Below, one piece after another: positions 18,827-28,271 of a DNA stretch of 64,000 bases. The translations under genes and the position numbers were made by a program. The notes below the pieces were generated by a model. The model made no database searches and was not told the origin of the DNA. It saw only the letters and a program-made list of their open reading frames with translations. Origin of the DNA: Flavobacteriales bacterium UBA1494 (GTDB lineage: Bacteria; Bacteroidota; Bacteroidia; Flavobacteriales_E; Vicingaceae); assembly GCA_905182175.1 (NCBI GenBank), contig CAJJAT010000008.1, forward strand, positions 1-64,000, written 5' to 3'. Numbering within the stretch: the stretch's first letter is position 1; each line of letters begins with the position of its first letter.

Positions 18827-19798
18827 ATGAAGCCAGTAATTGCCATAGCAGCAGGAGGAGATTCGGCAGAAGAGGAGATATCACTACAATCTGCACAAAC
18901 TGTCCTAGATAATATTGATGAATCGAAATACAAAGCGGTTTTAGTCGTGATGAAAAAAGGCGTTTGGGAGGCTCGATTGGCCAATCACTCTTTTGAAATT
19001 GACAAAAATGACTTTAGCTTTGAGCAGGACGAAAATCGAATTCGGTTTGATTACGTCTTTATCGCCATTCACGGTACGCCGGGAGAAGACGGAAAGTTAC
19101 AAGCCTATTTTGACTTGTTGAACATTCCATATTCCTCACCCAATCACATTGGTTCAACCTTAACCTTTAATAAATGGTACAACAATACGTTGTTGAGACA
19201 ACTTGGTTACTCAGTTGCAACATCGCACTACATTAGAGCCGGCGATAGAATTGACCTTGACGACATTGTTGAAAAAATTGGATTACCTTGCTTTGTAAAA
19301 CCTTGCTCTGCAGGCAGTAGTTATGGCGTTTCTAAGGTAAAGAAGCTAGATCAGCTAGAATTAGCCTTAACAAAAGCTTTTCAATTTGATAGGGAAATTA
19401 TGGTGGAAGAAAACCTTCCAGGCAAGGAAATAACGTGCGGAGTTTTCAGAAGAAATGGAGAAATAATCCCAATGCCAATCACCCAAATTATTCCTAAGGG
19501 GGAATTCTTCGACTATCAAGCAAAGTACGAGGGAAATTCAATGGAAATGACTCCTGCAAGAATAGATGAAGAGAGCTACAAGCTAACGCAACAATTATCA
19601 AAAGAAATTTACCACAAATTAGATTTGCGGGGTGTTGTTAGAGTAGATTATATGTTGGTAGAAAAAACACCTTACGTAATTGAAGTAAATGCAGTACCTG
19701 GGTTATCTAAAGCTAGTTTAATACCGCAGCAAGTAGCTGCAATGAAAATGTCGTTAAAAGATTTTTTTACAGCAATTATAGAAGAAACAATAAATTAA
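18827..19798 (+). CDS. ddl: D-alanine--D-alanine ligase
   Basis: ATP-grasp ligase making D-Ala-D-Ala for peptidoglycan. From ATG 18827 it is 323 aa, the usual length; the open frame extends 12 codons upstream to 18791 but those residues are not ddl-like. Visible motifs: GGDSAEEEISL at the N-terminus, AIHGTPGEDGKLQ, PCSAGSSYGVSKV (ATP-binding loop), EITCGVF, RVDYML and EVNAVPGLSKASLIP (metal and substrate binding). The stop is immediately followed by the ATG of the O-methyltransferase, so ddl, the methyltransferase and meaB form an operon. Confidence 0.93.
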   Translation: MKPVIAIAAGGDSAEEEISLQSAQTVLDNIDESKYKAVLVVMKKGVWEARLANHSFEIDKNDFSFEQDENRIRFDYVFIAIHGTPGEDGKLQAYFDLLNIPYSSPNHIGSTLTFNKWYNNTLLRQLGYSVATSHYIRAGDRIDLDDIVEKIGLPCFVKPCSAGSSYGVSKVKKLDQLELALTKAFQFDREIMVEENLPGKEITCGVFRRNGEIIPMPITQIIPKGEFFDYQAKYEGNSMEMTPARIDEESYKLTQQLSKEIYHKLDLRGVVRVDYMLVEKTPYVIEVNAVPGLSKASLIPQQVAAMKMSLKDFFTAIIEETIN

Positions 19799-20437
19799 AT
19801 GGACTTTCTAGATAAGAAGTTAGAAGAATACGTAGTTGAACACACTTCTAAAGAAAGTGATTTCCTATCTGCGTTGCATCGCGAAACTTACATGAAGGTT
19901 TTACAGCCTAGAATGCTAAGTGGCCATTTTCAAGGACGAGTATTGAGTATGATTTCAAAAATGATTCAACCTAAACGAATTCTAGAGTTGGGAACCTACA
20001 CGGGGTACTCAGCACTTTGCTTGGCCGAAGGCTTACGGGCAGATGGGCACCTTCACACCATAGATAAAAACGAAGAAAGAGAAGATTTTGTGCAGTCGTT
20101 TATTGACCGATCTAACTTTAAAAATAGCATCACCCAGCATATCGGGAAAGCATTAGAAATAATTCCAACTTTAAATGAAGCTTGGGACATTGTATTTATT
20201 GACGCTGATAAAAAGAACTATATCAATTATTACAATTTAATTTTACCCCAATTAAAAACGGGAAGCTATATTTTAGCCGATAATATTTTATGGAGCGGAA
20301 AAGTTGTGGACGAAAAAGCAAATGACATGGACACTGTTCTGCTGAGAGAGTTTAATCAAAGAATGACGGAAGATTCACGTATTGAGAATGTATTGTTGCC
20401 TATTCGCGACGGAATTCAGATTGGAAGAGTAATTTAG
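19799..20437 (+). CDS. Class I SAM-dependent O-methyltransferase
   Basis: 212 aa, Methyltransf_3 family (caffeoyl-CoA/catechol O-methyltransferase type). Motif I is LELGTYTGYSALCLAEGL at about residue 61; the metal-binding IDADKKNY at about 135 and ADNILWSGKV follow in family order. These enzymes methylate phenolic hydroxyls using a divalent cation; the bacterial substrate is generally unknown. Directly abuts ddl upstream (no spacer) and lies 6 nt before meaB. Confidence 0.9.
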   Translation: MDFLDKKLEEYVVEHTSKESDFLSALHRETYMKVLQPRMLSGHFQGRVLSMISKMIQPKRILELGTYTGYSALCLAEGLRADGHLHTIDKNEEREDFVQSFIDRSNFKNSITQHIGKALEIIPTLNEAWDIVFIDADKKNYINYYNLILPQLKTGSYILADNILWSGKVVDEKANDMDTVLLREFNQRMTEDSRIENVLLPIRDGIQIGRVI

Positions 20438-20443
20438 AGGCTC

Positions 20444-21466
20444 ATGCAAAACAAAAATTTCAAACGCAAAAAAGTTAGTTTTCCAAATGTAAAAGAGTTG
20501 GCTAACGGAATACTGAATGGAAATTTTCCTGCACTAAGTAAAGGCATAACGTTATGCGAAAGTAAAAGGCTTGAAGATAGAAAGTTTGCGAATGAACTAG
20601 TTAAAGAATGTTTGCCTCACTCAGGTAATTCAATTCGAATTGGAATTACAGGAGTGCCAGGTGTTGGAAAGAGCACTTTTATTGAAAGTTTCGGTATTTA
20701 TTTAATTGAAAATCATTCTAAAAAGGTAGCCGTATTAGCTGTAGACCCTAGTTCTAAACGGTCTAGAGGAAGTATTTTAGGAGATAAAACTAGAATGAAC
20801 CAATTAAGTGTTCACCCCAATGCTTTTATTAGACCTAGCCCGAGTTCCGGCGCTTTAGGGGGAGTTACCCACCACAGTAGAGAAAGCATTATTTTGTGCG
20901 AAGCTGCAGGTTTCGACACCATTATTGTTGAAACGGTTGGCGTTGGTCAATCTGAAATTGAAGTAAAAGAAATGACAGATTTCTTTTTACTTTTAATGCT
21001 AGCGGGTGCCGGAGATGATTTACAAGGCATTAAGCGTGGCATAATGGAAATGACCGACGGAGTGCTGATTAACAAAGCAGATGGCGATAATTTATTGAAT
21101 GCAAAACGAGCGAAACGAGAATACCAAAGTGCGCTTCATTTATTTCCGCCATCAAGCAGCGGCTCAACTCCAAAGGTTGAAATATGCTCTGCGCTAGAAG
21201 AGTTCAATCTAGAAAAAGCTTGGAACTTAATCGATGATTTTGTAACGCTTACAACTGAGAATAGCTATTTTGAAAAGCAACGTCAAGAGCAGCTCAATGC
21301 ATGGTTTAAAAAAAGTATTCAAGAGCGTTTAAACGTTGCTTTGTTTGGAAATGAGCGCATAAACACCTACATCGGGAATCTTGAAAAGCAAGTAAGCAAC
21401 CGGGAAATTTCGCCAACAGAAGCTGCAGAACAAGTATTTGAAGAATTTAAGAAGTCAATAGTTTAA
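20444..21466 (+). CDS. meaB: Methylmalonyl-CoA mutase-associated GTPase MeaB (ArgK family)
   Basis: 340 aa. G3E-family P-loop GTPase: Walker A GVPGVGKSTFIE, switch region VDPSSKRSRGSILGDKTRM, ETVGVGQSE (G3) and NKADGDN (G4). MeaB protects and reloads the B12 cofactor of methylmalonyl-CoA mutase. The mutase itself is not in this window. C-terminal helical dimerisation region is complete. Last gene of the ddl operon; the next 418 bases carry repeats only. Confidence 0.93.
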   Translation: MQNKNFKRKKVSFPNVKELANGILNGNFPALSKGITLCESKRLEDRKFANELVKECLPHSGNSIRIGITGVPGVGKSTFIESFGIYLIENHSKKVAVLAVDPSSKRSRGSILGDKTRMNQLSVHPNAFIRPSPSSGALGGVTHHSRESIILCEAAGFDTIIVETVGVGQSEIEVKEMTDFFLLLMLAGAGDDLQGIKRGIMEMTDGVLINKADGDNLLNAKRAKREYQSALHLFPPSSSGSTPKVEICSALEEFNLEKAWNLIDDFVTLTTENSYFEKQRQEQLNAWFKKSIQERLNVALFGNERINTYIGNLEKQVSNREISPTEAAEQVFEEFKKSIV

Positions 21467-21627
21467 GTGCAACCACAATCTCATAATGTTATTGGTTACG
21501 GAGACATGTTACAATGATTGGCATTCAATTGTTGGGGCTTAAATTCTACTGTCGTTTCGCATAAACTTTACAAGTTATTGACCGGCCTTAGCTAAGTTTG
21601 AATTATCGGTGTTTAGAAAATTGCGCA

Positions 21628-21790
21628 TTTCGACTCTGCTCAATGTGACAATGTTGACTTTGCTCGATGTGACATTTTAGGTTATATCAATGCAACAATT
21701 TACAGTTGACTTTTTATTAGATTACAGGTTAGGCCTAAGGGCCGACTTTAATTTGCTCAATATGACAGTTTAAATTAGCTCAATGTAACA
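21628..21790. repeat. Four degenerate copies of a GCTCAATGTGACA repeat
   Basis: Copies at 21628-21650 (the longest, beginning TTTCGACTCTGCTCAATG), 21659-21674, 21752-21767 and 21777-21790. A further related copy (TTCGACTCCGCTCAGCGCGA) occurs at 51320. Such words are common intergenic repeats in Bacteroidota. They fill the 21467-21884 gap between convergent meaB and ppx; no gene is seen there. Confidence 0.6.
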
Positions 21791-21884
21791 ATCTGAACAA
21801 TATATAATCTACAGCATCACTAGGATATGTATGAATGCCTCCTCTGCCAAAACGACACTAATAACTAACCGTCAGACAAGTATA

Positions 21885-22784
21885 TTAATTTGCTGCAACA
21901 TGCTCCTTGTACAAATGCCGCATAATACCATCTACTAAACCTACTTTTGGAACAATTACTCCTTCGCAACCACTTTTAGATAAGGCGAAAACAAACAACT
22001 CTGTTGCAGGTACAATAACATCTGCACGATCAGGCCGAAGGCCTAATGTCGAAATTCTTTCATCAAAAGAAAGTTCCTTTAAGCGTTGTAACCATCTCTT
22101 GGTGTCAAGTGTCGGCAATACTTCCATTTCCTTGCGTTGCGTGAGCTTAAACAAAGTGTTTATATTCCCCCCAGACCCAATTATATTTTTAGGCCGGTAT
22201 TCTTTTTTAATTTCAGTTAACCAATCTGATAACTCTTTCCACGTTTTCTCTGAGACTAAATCATCCTTCAAGCGAATTGTTCCAATGTTAAACGAACGTG
22301 CTTTTACTGTTTGACCTTCTTTAAAGAGTGTTAATTCCGTGCTGCCACCTCCTACGTCCATATATAAATACACTTCACTTTGGTCTAACTTTTCCGCAAT
22401 ATGATTTTCGAAAATCAAACCCGCCTCCTCGTCGCCGGTGATTAATTCAATATCTAATCCTGATTTTGCTTTTACAGCTGCCAAAATTTCGTCTCTATTC
22501 AATGCATCTCGCATAGCAGATGTAGCGCAAATACGATACGAAGTGACGTTAAATGCAGCCATTAAATGTTTAAAGCCAGCCATGGCATCGCTCAACTCCT
22601 CTATTTTATGCACAGGAATAGGTCTGTTATGAAAAGAATCTTCCCCTAAACGAATCGGTAAACGAACTAAGGATGCTTTCTTAAAAACCGGTCCAAATTC
22701 CGTCTCAAAAACATAACCAAAAAATAATCGCACTGCATTCGAACCAATGTCAACTGCCGCAAAACGCAAACTACTTTCCATCAT
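21885..22784 (-). CDS. ppx: Exopolyphosphatase/GppA-type phosphatase
   Basis: 299 aa, the short form of the Ppx/GppA family: only the two actin-like ASKHA lobes, no C-terminal HD domain. Motifs: AAVDIGSNAVRLFFG at the start, CATSAMRDA, GDEEAGLIF and YMDVGGGSTELTLF. It removes terminal phosphates from polyphosphate and/or hydrolyses pppGpp. It starts 14 nt after the ppk1 stop, so synthesis and breakdown of polyphosphate are co-transcribed, as in many bacteria. Confidence 0.92.
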   Translation of the reverse strand: MMESSLRFAAVDIGSNAVRLFFGYVFETEFGPVFKKASLVRLPIRLGEDSFHNRPIPVHKIEELSDAMAGFKHLMAAFNVTSYRICATSAMRDALNRDEILAAVKAKSGLDIELITGDEEAGLIFENHIAEKLDQSEVYLYMDVGGGSTELTLFKEGQTVKARSFNIGTIRLKDDLVSEKTWKELSDWLTEIKKEYRPKNIIGSGGNINTLFKLTQRKEMEVLPTLDTKRWLQRLKELSFDERISTLGLRPDRADVIVPATELFVFALSKSGCEGVIVPKVGLVDGIMRHLYKEHVAAN

Positions 22785-22798
22785 AATAATTTTATTTA

Positions 22799-24886
22799 CT
22801 ATTTTTTAGCATCCGCTTTTTTTAATTGATTCGAGAAGTAATCGTAAATCGCATATTGCGAACGAACTACCTCAACGCCTTCTCTACGAACGTATTCGTT
22901 CGAAAGATCCGAATTCCACTTTCTTGCTTTTGTGTTATCCGCCAATTGCAACGCTAAGACATTTAAGAGCATTTTCTTAATATTTTCATCTAAAATTGGC
23001 GTCATTACTTCCACTCTTCGATCTAAATTCCGTCGCATCCAATCCGAAGAACCAATGTAAACTTTCTCTTCACCTCCATTGCAAAATACAACAACTCTTG
23101 CGTGTTCTAACAGTCTATCAACTATTGAAATTGCCTCTATATTTTCACTCATTCCTGCTACTCCATTTACCACAGAATTTACACTTCGAGCAATAATTTT
23201 AATCTTCACACCAGCTCTACTTGCTTCGTAAATCTTTTTCGCCATCTTCTGATCATGTAAGTTATTCACCTTAATAATTACATACGCCTCTTTTCCGTCT
23301 TTGGCATTCTTCATTTCATTGTCGATGAATTTCATAAATCGACGCCTTGCATTAAAAGGTGCAACGATTAAGTGCTTAAACTGATAGCGCTTGTAATTGT
23401 CTCTAAAGAATTTAAAAATCTTATTCACCTCATCGCTAATTTCCTCACGACAAGTCAGTAAAGAATGGTCGCAATAGACTCTTGCTGTATTTTCATGAAA
23501 ATTACCTGTTCCAATGTGACAGTATCGGACAGAAACCCCATCCTCTTTTCTTTTTATTACCAACAATTTAGTGTGAACCTTTAAGCCAGCAGCACCAAAA
23601 ATTACCCTCACCCCTTCGTCCTGCAGTTTATCAGTGTAGTTCATGTTAGACTCTTCATCGAATCTGGCTTTCAATTCCATGACAACGGTCACCGACTTGC
23701 CATTACGAGCAGCGTTAATTAGTGAGTGAATCACCTTCGAGTTCTTACTCACCAAACGGTAAATCGTAATTTTTATAGAAGTCACAGCGGGATCAATTGC
23801 CGCCTCTCGCATTAAATCAATTACATGGCTGTAAGATTGATACGGATAACTTAACAGAATATCTTGTTTTTTAATTTGCTCAAAAACACTCACCTTTCCC
23901 TTTAAAATAGGGTGTGCTAATGGCGGCATACTTTTATAACGCAGTGCAGAAGATCCAATTTTGGGAAAATTCATGTAATCCTTAAAATTGTGATAACGCC
24001 CGCCCGGCACCAAAAGATCATCGTCTTCTAGACCTACTTTTTTGATCATAAACCTCAGCAAATCAGTGTCCATTTCAGCATCGTAAATCATGCGCACTGG
24101 GTCTCCTTTTTTGCGGTTTTTTAGACCCTCTGTTAATTTCTCTATGAATCCTGTGGTAACATCGTCTTCAATATCCAACTCTGCATCTCTTGTAATTTTA
24201 ATGGTAAAAGCTTCAATGTGGTTGTAATGAAAAATTGCAAAAATTTCCGGCAAACAAGTCCGGATTACATCGTCAAGAAGCACAACATTTTTAGTTCCGT
24301 CTTCTTCGTTTAACACAAAAAAGCGACTGACAATTGCAGTTGGAATTTCAATTAAAGCATACTTTACTTCTTGCTCAACATCTTCTTCGATTTTACAGAG
24401 CTTAATAACCAAGTAAGCTGCCTTGCCATTTAGTTCGGGTAAATCTCTGTCTTCTGAAAGCATTATGGGAACCAAAGCAGGCTGAACAGTTGAGTGAAAG
24501 TAGTCTTTCACTTTTATCATCTGATTTTCATCTAGCTCCTCTTCATTCAAAAAAAAGATTCGCTCTTTCTCCAACTCATCTTTTACAGTTAGATAAGCCT
24601 CTTCAAATCTAATTTGCATTTCAGCATTCCTACTTGAAATTGTCAGAAACGTTTCCGCCGGATCGTAATCCAACATCTCTTTCTCTTTTTGAGAAAGATC
24701 CAACATTTTTTGAACAATAGGAACTCTCACTCTAAAGAACTCATCTAAATTATTGGAGAAAATTCCCAAAAACTTTAGCCGCTCCAATATGGGAACAGAC
24801 TTATCTTCTGCTTCTTGCAGCACTCTTTCGTTAAAGGAAAGCCAACTTATTTCTCGATCGTGAAAAACGTAATTCTTATTGCTCAT
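22799..24886 (-). CDS. ppk1: Polyphosphate kinase 1
   Basis: 695 aa, full-length PPK1. N-terminal domain begins REISWLSFNERVLQEA; the phospho-accepting His is His438 (VHTKLLVIK) and the second conserved His is His595 (LEHARVVVF); HIGTGNFHENTARVYCDHSL is also present. It reversibly polymerises the gamma-phosphate of ATP into polyphosphate. First gene of the ppk1-ppx operon. The start is well supported: a TATCTTTG box lies 4 nt upstream of the ATG with a -33 TTG at 20 nt spacing. Confidence 0.95.
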   Translation of the reverse strand: MSNKNYVFHDREISWLSFNERVLQEAEDKSVPILERLKFLGIFSNNLDEFFRVRVPIVQKMLDLSQKEKEMLDYDPAETFLTISSRNAEMQIRFEEAYLTVKDELEKERIFFLNEEELDENQMIKVKDYFHSTVQPALVPIMLSEDRDLPELNGKAAYLVIKLCKIEEDVEQEVKYALIEIPTAIVSRFFVLNEEDGTKNVVLLDDVIRTCLPEIFAIFHYNHIEAFTIKITRDAELDIEDDVTTGFIEKLTEGLKNRKKGDPVRMIYDAEMDTDLLRFMIKKVGLEDDDLLVPGGRYHNFKDYMNFPKIGSSALRYKSMPPLAHPILKGKVSVFEQIKKQDILLSYPYQSYSHVIDLMREAAIDPAVTSIKITIYRLVSKNSKVIHSLINAARNGKSVTVVMELKARFDEESNMNYTDKLQDEGVRVIFGAAGLKVHTKLLVIKRKEDGVSVRYCHIGTGNFHENTARVYCDHSLLTCREEISDEVNKIFKFFRDNYKRYQFKHLIVAPFNARRRFMKFIDNEMKNAKDGKEAYVIIKVNNLHDQKMAKKIYEASRAGVKIKIIARSVNSVVNGVAGMSENIEAISIVDRLLEHARVVVFCNGGEEKVYIGSSDWMRRNLDRRVEVMTPILDENIKKMLLNVLALQLADNTKARKWNSDLSNEYVRREGVEVVRSQYAIYDYFSNQLKKADAKK

Positions 24887-24890
24887 TCCC

Positions 24891-24921
24891 CAAAGATAGG
24901 GAATGAATCAGATTATCTCAA
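24891..24921 (-). promoter_or_regulatory. ppk1 promoter: TTG-N20-TATCTTTG, 4 nt before ATG
   Basis: On the minus strand TTG (24921-24919), a 20-nt spacer, TATCTTTG (24898-24891), GGGA and then the ATG at 24886. Both boxes match the Bacteroidota sigma consensus with correct spacing. It is the best promoter in the window and implies a leaderless or nearly leaderless mRNA. Confidence 0.65.
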
Positions 24922-24946
24922 TACAAAAAAAGTTAAGAATTAGCCG

Positions 24947-27571
24947 CTAGAAGCTCTGCAATTGTTTTGTCAATAAATCAATCTTTTCTTGAGCGTCTGC
25001 CATTTTTTTCCTTTCAATAGCTACAACTGCATCAGGGGCGTTTGAAACGAAGCGTTCGTTCGACAACTTCTTTCCTACTGACTTCATAAAACCCTCATTG
25101 TACTTGATTTCTTCTAGAATCTTAGCCTTTTCCGCCTCCATATCAATTGCGCCACCCATTGGAATAAAATACTCGTTCCCAGCTAAGACAAAAGAGATGC
25201 TTCCGCTTACTTTTTCTGAGACGTATTCAATAGAAGATAAGTTGGTCAATTTTATGGTCGCTCCGTCAAAACGTTTGTTCGGTTTATTAGCAATTACTTT
25301 CAGCTCTAACTTATCCTTAAAGGAAATACTTTTCTCTTTTCGAACAGTTCTAATTTCTGAAATCAAATTCTTAGTCAATTCAAACTCATCTACCAAGTCA
25401 TTTTTCTTTAAAATTACCTTCGGCCAATGATTCACCATTAAGCTATCTCCATCTTTTCGGTCGGTAATGCTTTGCCAAATCTCCTCTGTAATAAATGGCA
25501 TAAACGGATTTAACACTCGCATTACATTCTCTAAATGACGAATTACTTGATCGTAATTTTGTTTGGCCATTGGCCTGCCATATGCTGGTTTAACTAACTC
25601 CAAATACCACGAACAAAACTCATCCCACGTTAATTTGTAGCTCGTCATTAAAGCATCAGACATTCTAAACTTGTCATAATTGCCATTTAACTCATTTAAA
25701 GCTACTTGAAAACGATCTGCAAACCATAAATCAGCTTGATTCGCAACCTCATCAATTTCAACTGAATCAGATACTTCCCATCCTTTAATTAATCGGAATG
25801 CATTCCAAATTTTGTTCGAGAAATTTCTTCCTTGTTCACAATAGCTTTCATCAAACAATAAGTCATTCCCTGCAGGTGAACTGAACAACATACCAACCCT
25901 TACACCATCAGCTCCATGTTTTTCAATTAACTTAATGGGGTCTGGAGAATTACCCAACGACTTGCTCATTTTTCTTCGCTGCTTGTCGCGAACGATACCG
26001 GTGTAGTATACATTTTTAAAAGGTTTTTGACCTTTGTATTCGTATCCTGCCATAATCATTCGAGCAACCCAAAAGAACATAATCTCAGGAGCAGTTACCA
26101 AATCATTTGTTGGGTAATAATATTGTATGTCTTTGTTATCAGGATTTTTAAATCCATCAAAAACTGAAATTGGCCATAGCCAAGAAGAAAACCATGTGTC
26201 TAATACATCTTCATCTTGTCTCAAGTCATTCAACGTTAAAGCAGCATTACCTGACTTTTTTTTGGCTACCTCTAGCGCTTTTTCTGCTGTGTTGGCAATT
26301 GCAAAATCTGAAGGACCTTCACCATAGTAATAAGCTGGAATTCTATGTCCCCACCACAACTGACGAGAAACACACCAATCTTTGATGTTCTCCATCCAAT
26401 GTTTATACGTATTTTTTGTGTTTTCAGGATAAAACTTAATCTCATCGTTCATGACACTATCTAAAGCTGGTTTTGCCAACTCGCCCATTTTCATGAACCA
26501 TTGTAGAGATAGTTTTGGCTCAATTACAGCATCTGTTCGTTCAGAAAAACCAACTTTATTTGTCAATTCCTCCACTTTAGTAAGTCTCCCTTGCTCCTTT
26601 AAGTCGGCTGCAATTTTCTTACGAACTACAAATCGATCTTCTCCAATGTAAAATTGTGCTGCATCAGAAAGTGTTCCATCATCATTTAAAATGTCAATTG
26701 ACGGCAAGTTGTGCTTTAAGCCCAACTCATAATCATTAATATCATGGGCAGGAGTAACTTTCAAACAACCTGTTCCAAACTCAAGGTCAACATAGTCGTC
26801 TTCAATAATCGGAATTTCTCTATTTAAAATAGGTACAATTGCTTTCTTGCCTTTCAAATGCGCCCATCGCTCATCTTTTGGATTAATGCAGATAGCGGAA
26901 TCTCCCAAAATTGTTTCCGGACGAGTCGTTGCAATGGTTAATTTTTCATCAGAACCAACAATGTCATATTCTACATAGTACAATTTAGACCGGACTTCTT
27001 TATGGATTACTTCTTCATCCGAGAGCGCCGTTTGTGCTTTCGGATCCCAATTCACCATTCGAACACCTTTATATACCAACCCTTTGTTAAACAAATCAAC
27101 AAAAACGTCAATGACAGCTTCCGATAAATCCGGCTCTAACGTAAACTTTGTTCTTTCCCAATCACAAGAGGCTCCTAAACGCTTCAATTGCTTTAAAATA
27201 GTTCCGCCATACTCATCGGTCCATTCCCAAGCATGCTTCATAAATTCTTCTCTAGAAAGATCCGCCTTTTTAATTCCACGCTCTTCTAATCGTTTTACAA
27301 CTTTAGCTTCAGTGGCAATGGAGGCATGATCAGTTCCTGGAACCCAACAGGCATTTTTCCCTAATAGCCTAGCTTTTCGAACCAATACATCTTGAATTGT
27401 ATTGTTCAACATATGGCCCATGTGCAGAACTCCCGTTACATTCGGCGGCGGAATAACAATCGTATACGCCTCTCTTTCATCCGGTTCAGAATGAAAAAAC
27501 CCTTGATCTTGCCACTTATTGTAACACGCTTCGTCTTTCGCTAAATGATCGTAATTTTTAGGAAGTTCCAT
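24947..27571 (-). CDS. valS: Valine--tRNA ligase
   Basis: 874 aa class Ia synthetase. The HIGH motif is HMGH at residues 50-53 (PPPNVTGVLHMGH) and KMSKS is at 534-538. The editing (CP1) domain, anticodon-binding domain and the C-terminal coiled-coil arm (MEAEKAKILEEIKYNEGFMK onward) are all present. Charges tRNA-Val and hydrolyses mischarged Thr-tRNA. A TAATTTTG box lies 18 nt upstream of the ATG. The gene is divergent from the DUF1573 gene. Confidence 0.97.
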   Translation of the reverse strand: MELPKNYDHLAKDEACYNKWQDQGFFHSEPDEREAYTIVIPPPNVTGVLHMGHMLNNTIQDVLVRKARLLGKNACWVPGTDHASIATEAKVVKRLEERGIKKADLSREEFMKHAWEWTDEYGGTILKQLKRLGASCDWERTKFTLEPDLSEAVIDVFVDLFNKGLVYKGVRMVNWDPKAQTALSDEEVIHKEVRSKLYYVEYDIVGSDEKLTIATTRPETILGDSAICINPKDERWAHLKGKKAIVPILNREIPIIEDDYVDLEFGTGCLKVTPAHDINDYELGLKHNLPSIDILNDDGTLSDAAQFYIGEDRFVVRKKIAADLKEQGRLTKVEELTNKVGFSERTDAVIEPKLSLQWFMKMGELAKPALDSVMNDEIKFYPENTKNTYKHWMENIKDWCVSRQLWWGHRIPAYYYGEGPSDFAIANTAEKALEVAKKKSGNAALTLNDLRQDEDVLDTWFSSWLWPISVFDGFKNPDNKDIQYYYPTNDLVTAPEIMFFWVARMIMAGYEYKGQKPFKNVYYTGIVRDKQRRKMSKSLGNSPDPIKLIEKHGADGVRVGMLFSSPAGNDLLFDESYCEQGRNFSNKIWNAFRLIKGWEVSDSVEIDEVANQADLWFADRFQVALNELNGNYDKFRMSDALMTSYKLTWDEFCSWYLELVKPAYGRPMAKQNYDQVIRHLENVMRVLNPFMPFITEEIWQSITDRKDGDSLMVNHWPKVILKKNDLVDEFELTKNLISEIRTVRKEKSISFKDKLELKVIANKPNKRFDGATIKLTNLSSIEYVSEKVSGSISFVLAGNEYFIPMGGAIDMEAEKAKILEEIKYNEGFMKSVGKKLSNERFVSNAPDAVVAIERKKMADAQEKIDLLTKQLQSF

Positions 27572-27732
27572 GGTAAAAGATTAAGTCCACAAAATTACTT
27601 AATTGTCAATGTTTAATTTTTAGTTTTCGTCATTTCATTTTATTATTATCGACTACATCATTAAAACTCTTAATTAATAATTTATTCTGTTAAATATCTG
27701 TTAACAGCTTTTTCGAACCATTTTTGTTTCTC

Positions 27733-27740
27733 TATCTTTG
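27733..27740 (+). promoter_or_regulatory. -7 box TATCTTTG upstream of the DUF1573 gene
   Basis: TATCTTTG at 27733-27740 matches TAnnTTTG; the ATG follows 27 nt later, so this transcript should have a normal short leader. A weak TTTC lies at the -33 position. Confidence 0.5.
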
Positions 27741-27767
27741 ACACATTAAAATATAAACTAAATTGAA

Positions 27768-28220
27768 ATGAAAAAATTAGGCGCAGTATTAGGATTATTT
27801 TTATTCTTCACAGTTGCAGTAAGTGCACAAGGAGCAGCAAAACTTGAATCAGCAGGCGGTGCAGAAATGACTTTCGAATCAGAGGTTATTGATTACGGAA
27901 CAATTGCTCAAAATGCAGATGGGCTGAGAGTATTTAAATTTACCAACACAGGTAATGCTCCCTTGATTATATCTAACTCAAAAGGATCTTGTGGTTGTAC
28001 TGTTCCAACTTGGCCAAAGCAACCAATTAATCCAGGTGAAAAGGGAGAAATTAAAGTAAAGTATGCAACTAACAGAGTTGGCCCTATTAACAAATCAGTT
28101 ACTGTTACTTCCAATGCTTCTACTCCAACCAAGGTATTAAGAATTAAAGGAAATGTTTTAGTAAAAGAAACTACTCCTGTTAAAAAGGAAGAAAGCTTAT
28201 CTCCAAAAGCGATTAACTAA
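27768..28220 (+). CDS. DUF1573 domain secreted protein
   Basis: 150 aa with a signal peptide (about residues 1-21, cleavage near SAQG). The DUF1573 Ig-like domain (about 30-130) has its hallmark FKFTNTGNAPLIISNSKGSC followed by GCTVP, and PINPGEKGEIKVKY. The conserved Cys pair CGC is present. Proteins of this kind are abundant in Bacteroidota envelopes; no biochemical role is established. It has its own promoter and a strong terminator. Confidence 0.88.
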   Translation: MKKLGAVLGLFLFFTVAVSAQGAAKLESAGGAEMTFESEVIDYGTIAQNADGLRVFKFTNTGNAPLIISNSKGSCGCTVPTWPKQPINPGEKGEIKVKYATNRVGPINKSVTVTSNASTPTKVLRIKGNVLVKETTPVKKEESLSPKAIN

Positions 28221-28236
28221 TTCAATTTCCAACCAA

Positions 28237-28271
28237 ATAAAAAAAGCTGCGCAATTTGCGTGGCTTTTTTT
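28237..28271 (+). terminator. Rho-independent terminator after DUF1573 gene
   Basis: A-tract, then GC-n2-CGCA paired with TGCG-n2-GC around a short AATT-type loop, then a run of seven T. It lies 17 nt after the stop codon. Confidence 0.75.

Noticed and set aside
21628-21790. CRISPR-like repeats at 21.6 kb
   Set aside because: Copies are short, degenerate and irregularly spaced, with no cas gene and a related copy at 51.3 kb; ordinary intergenic repeats.
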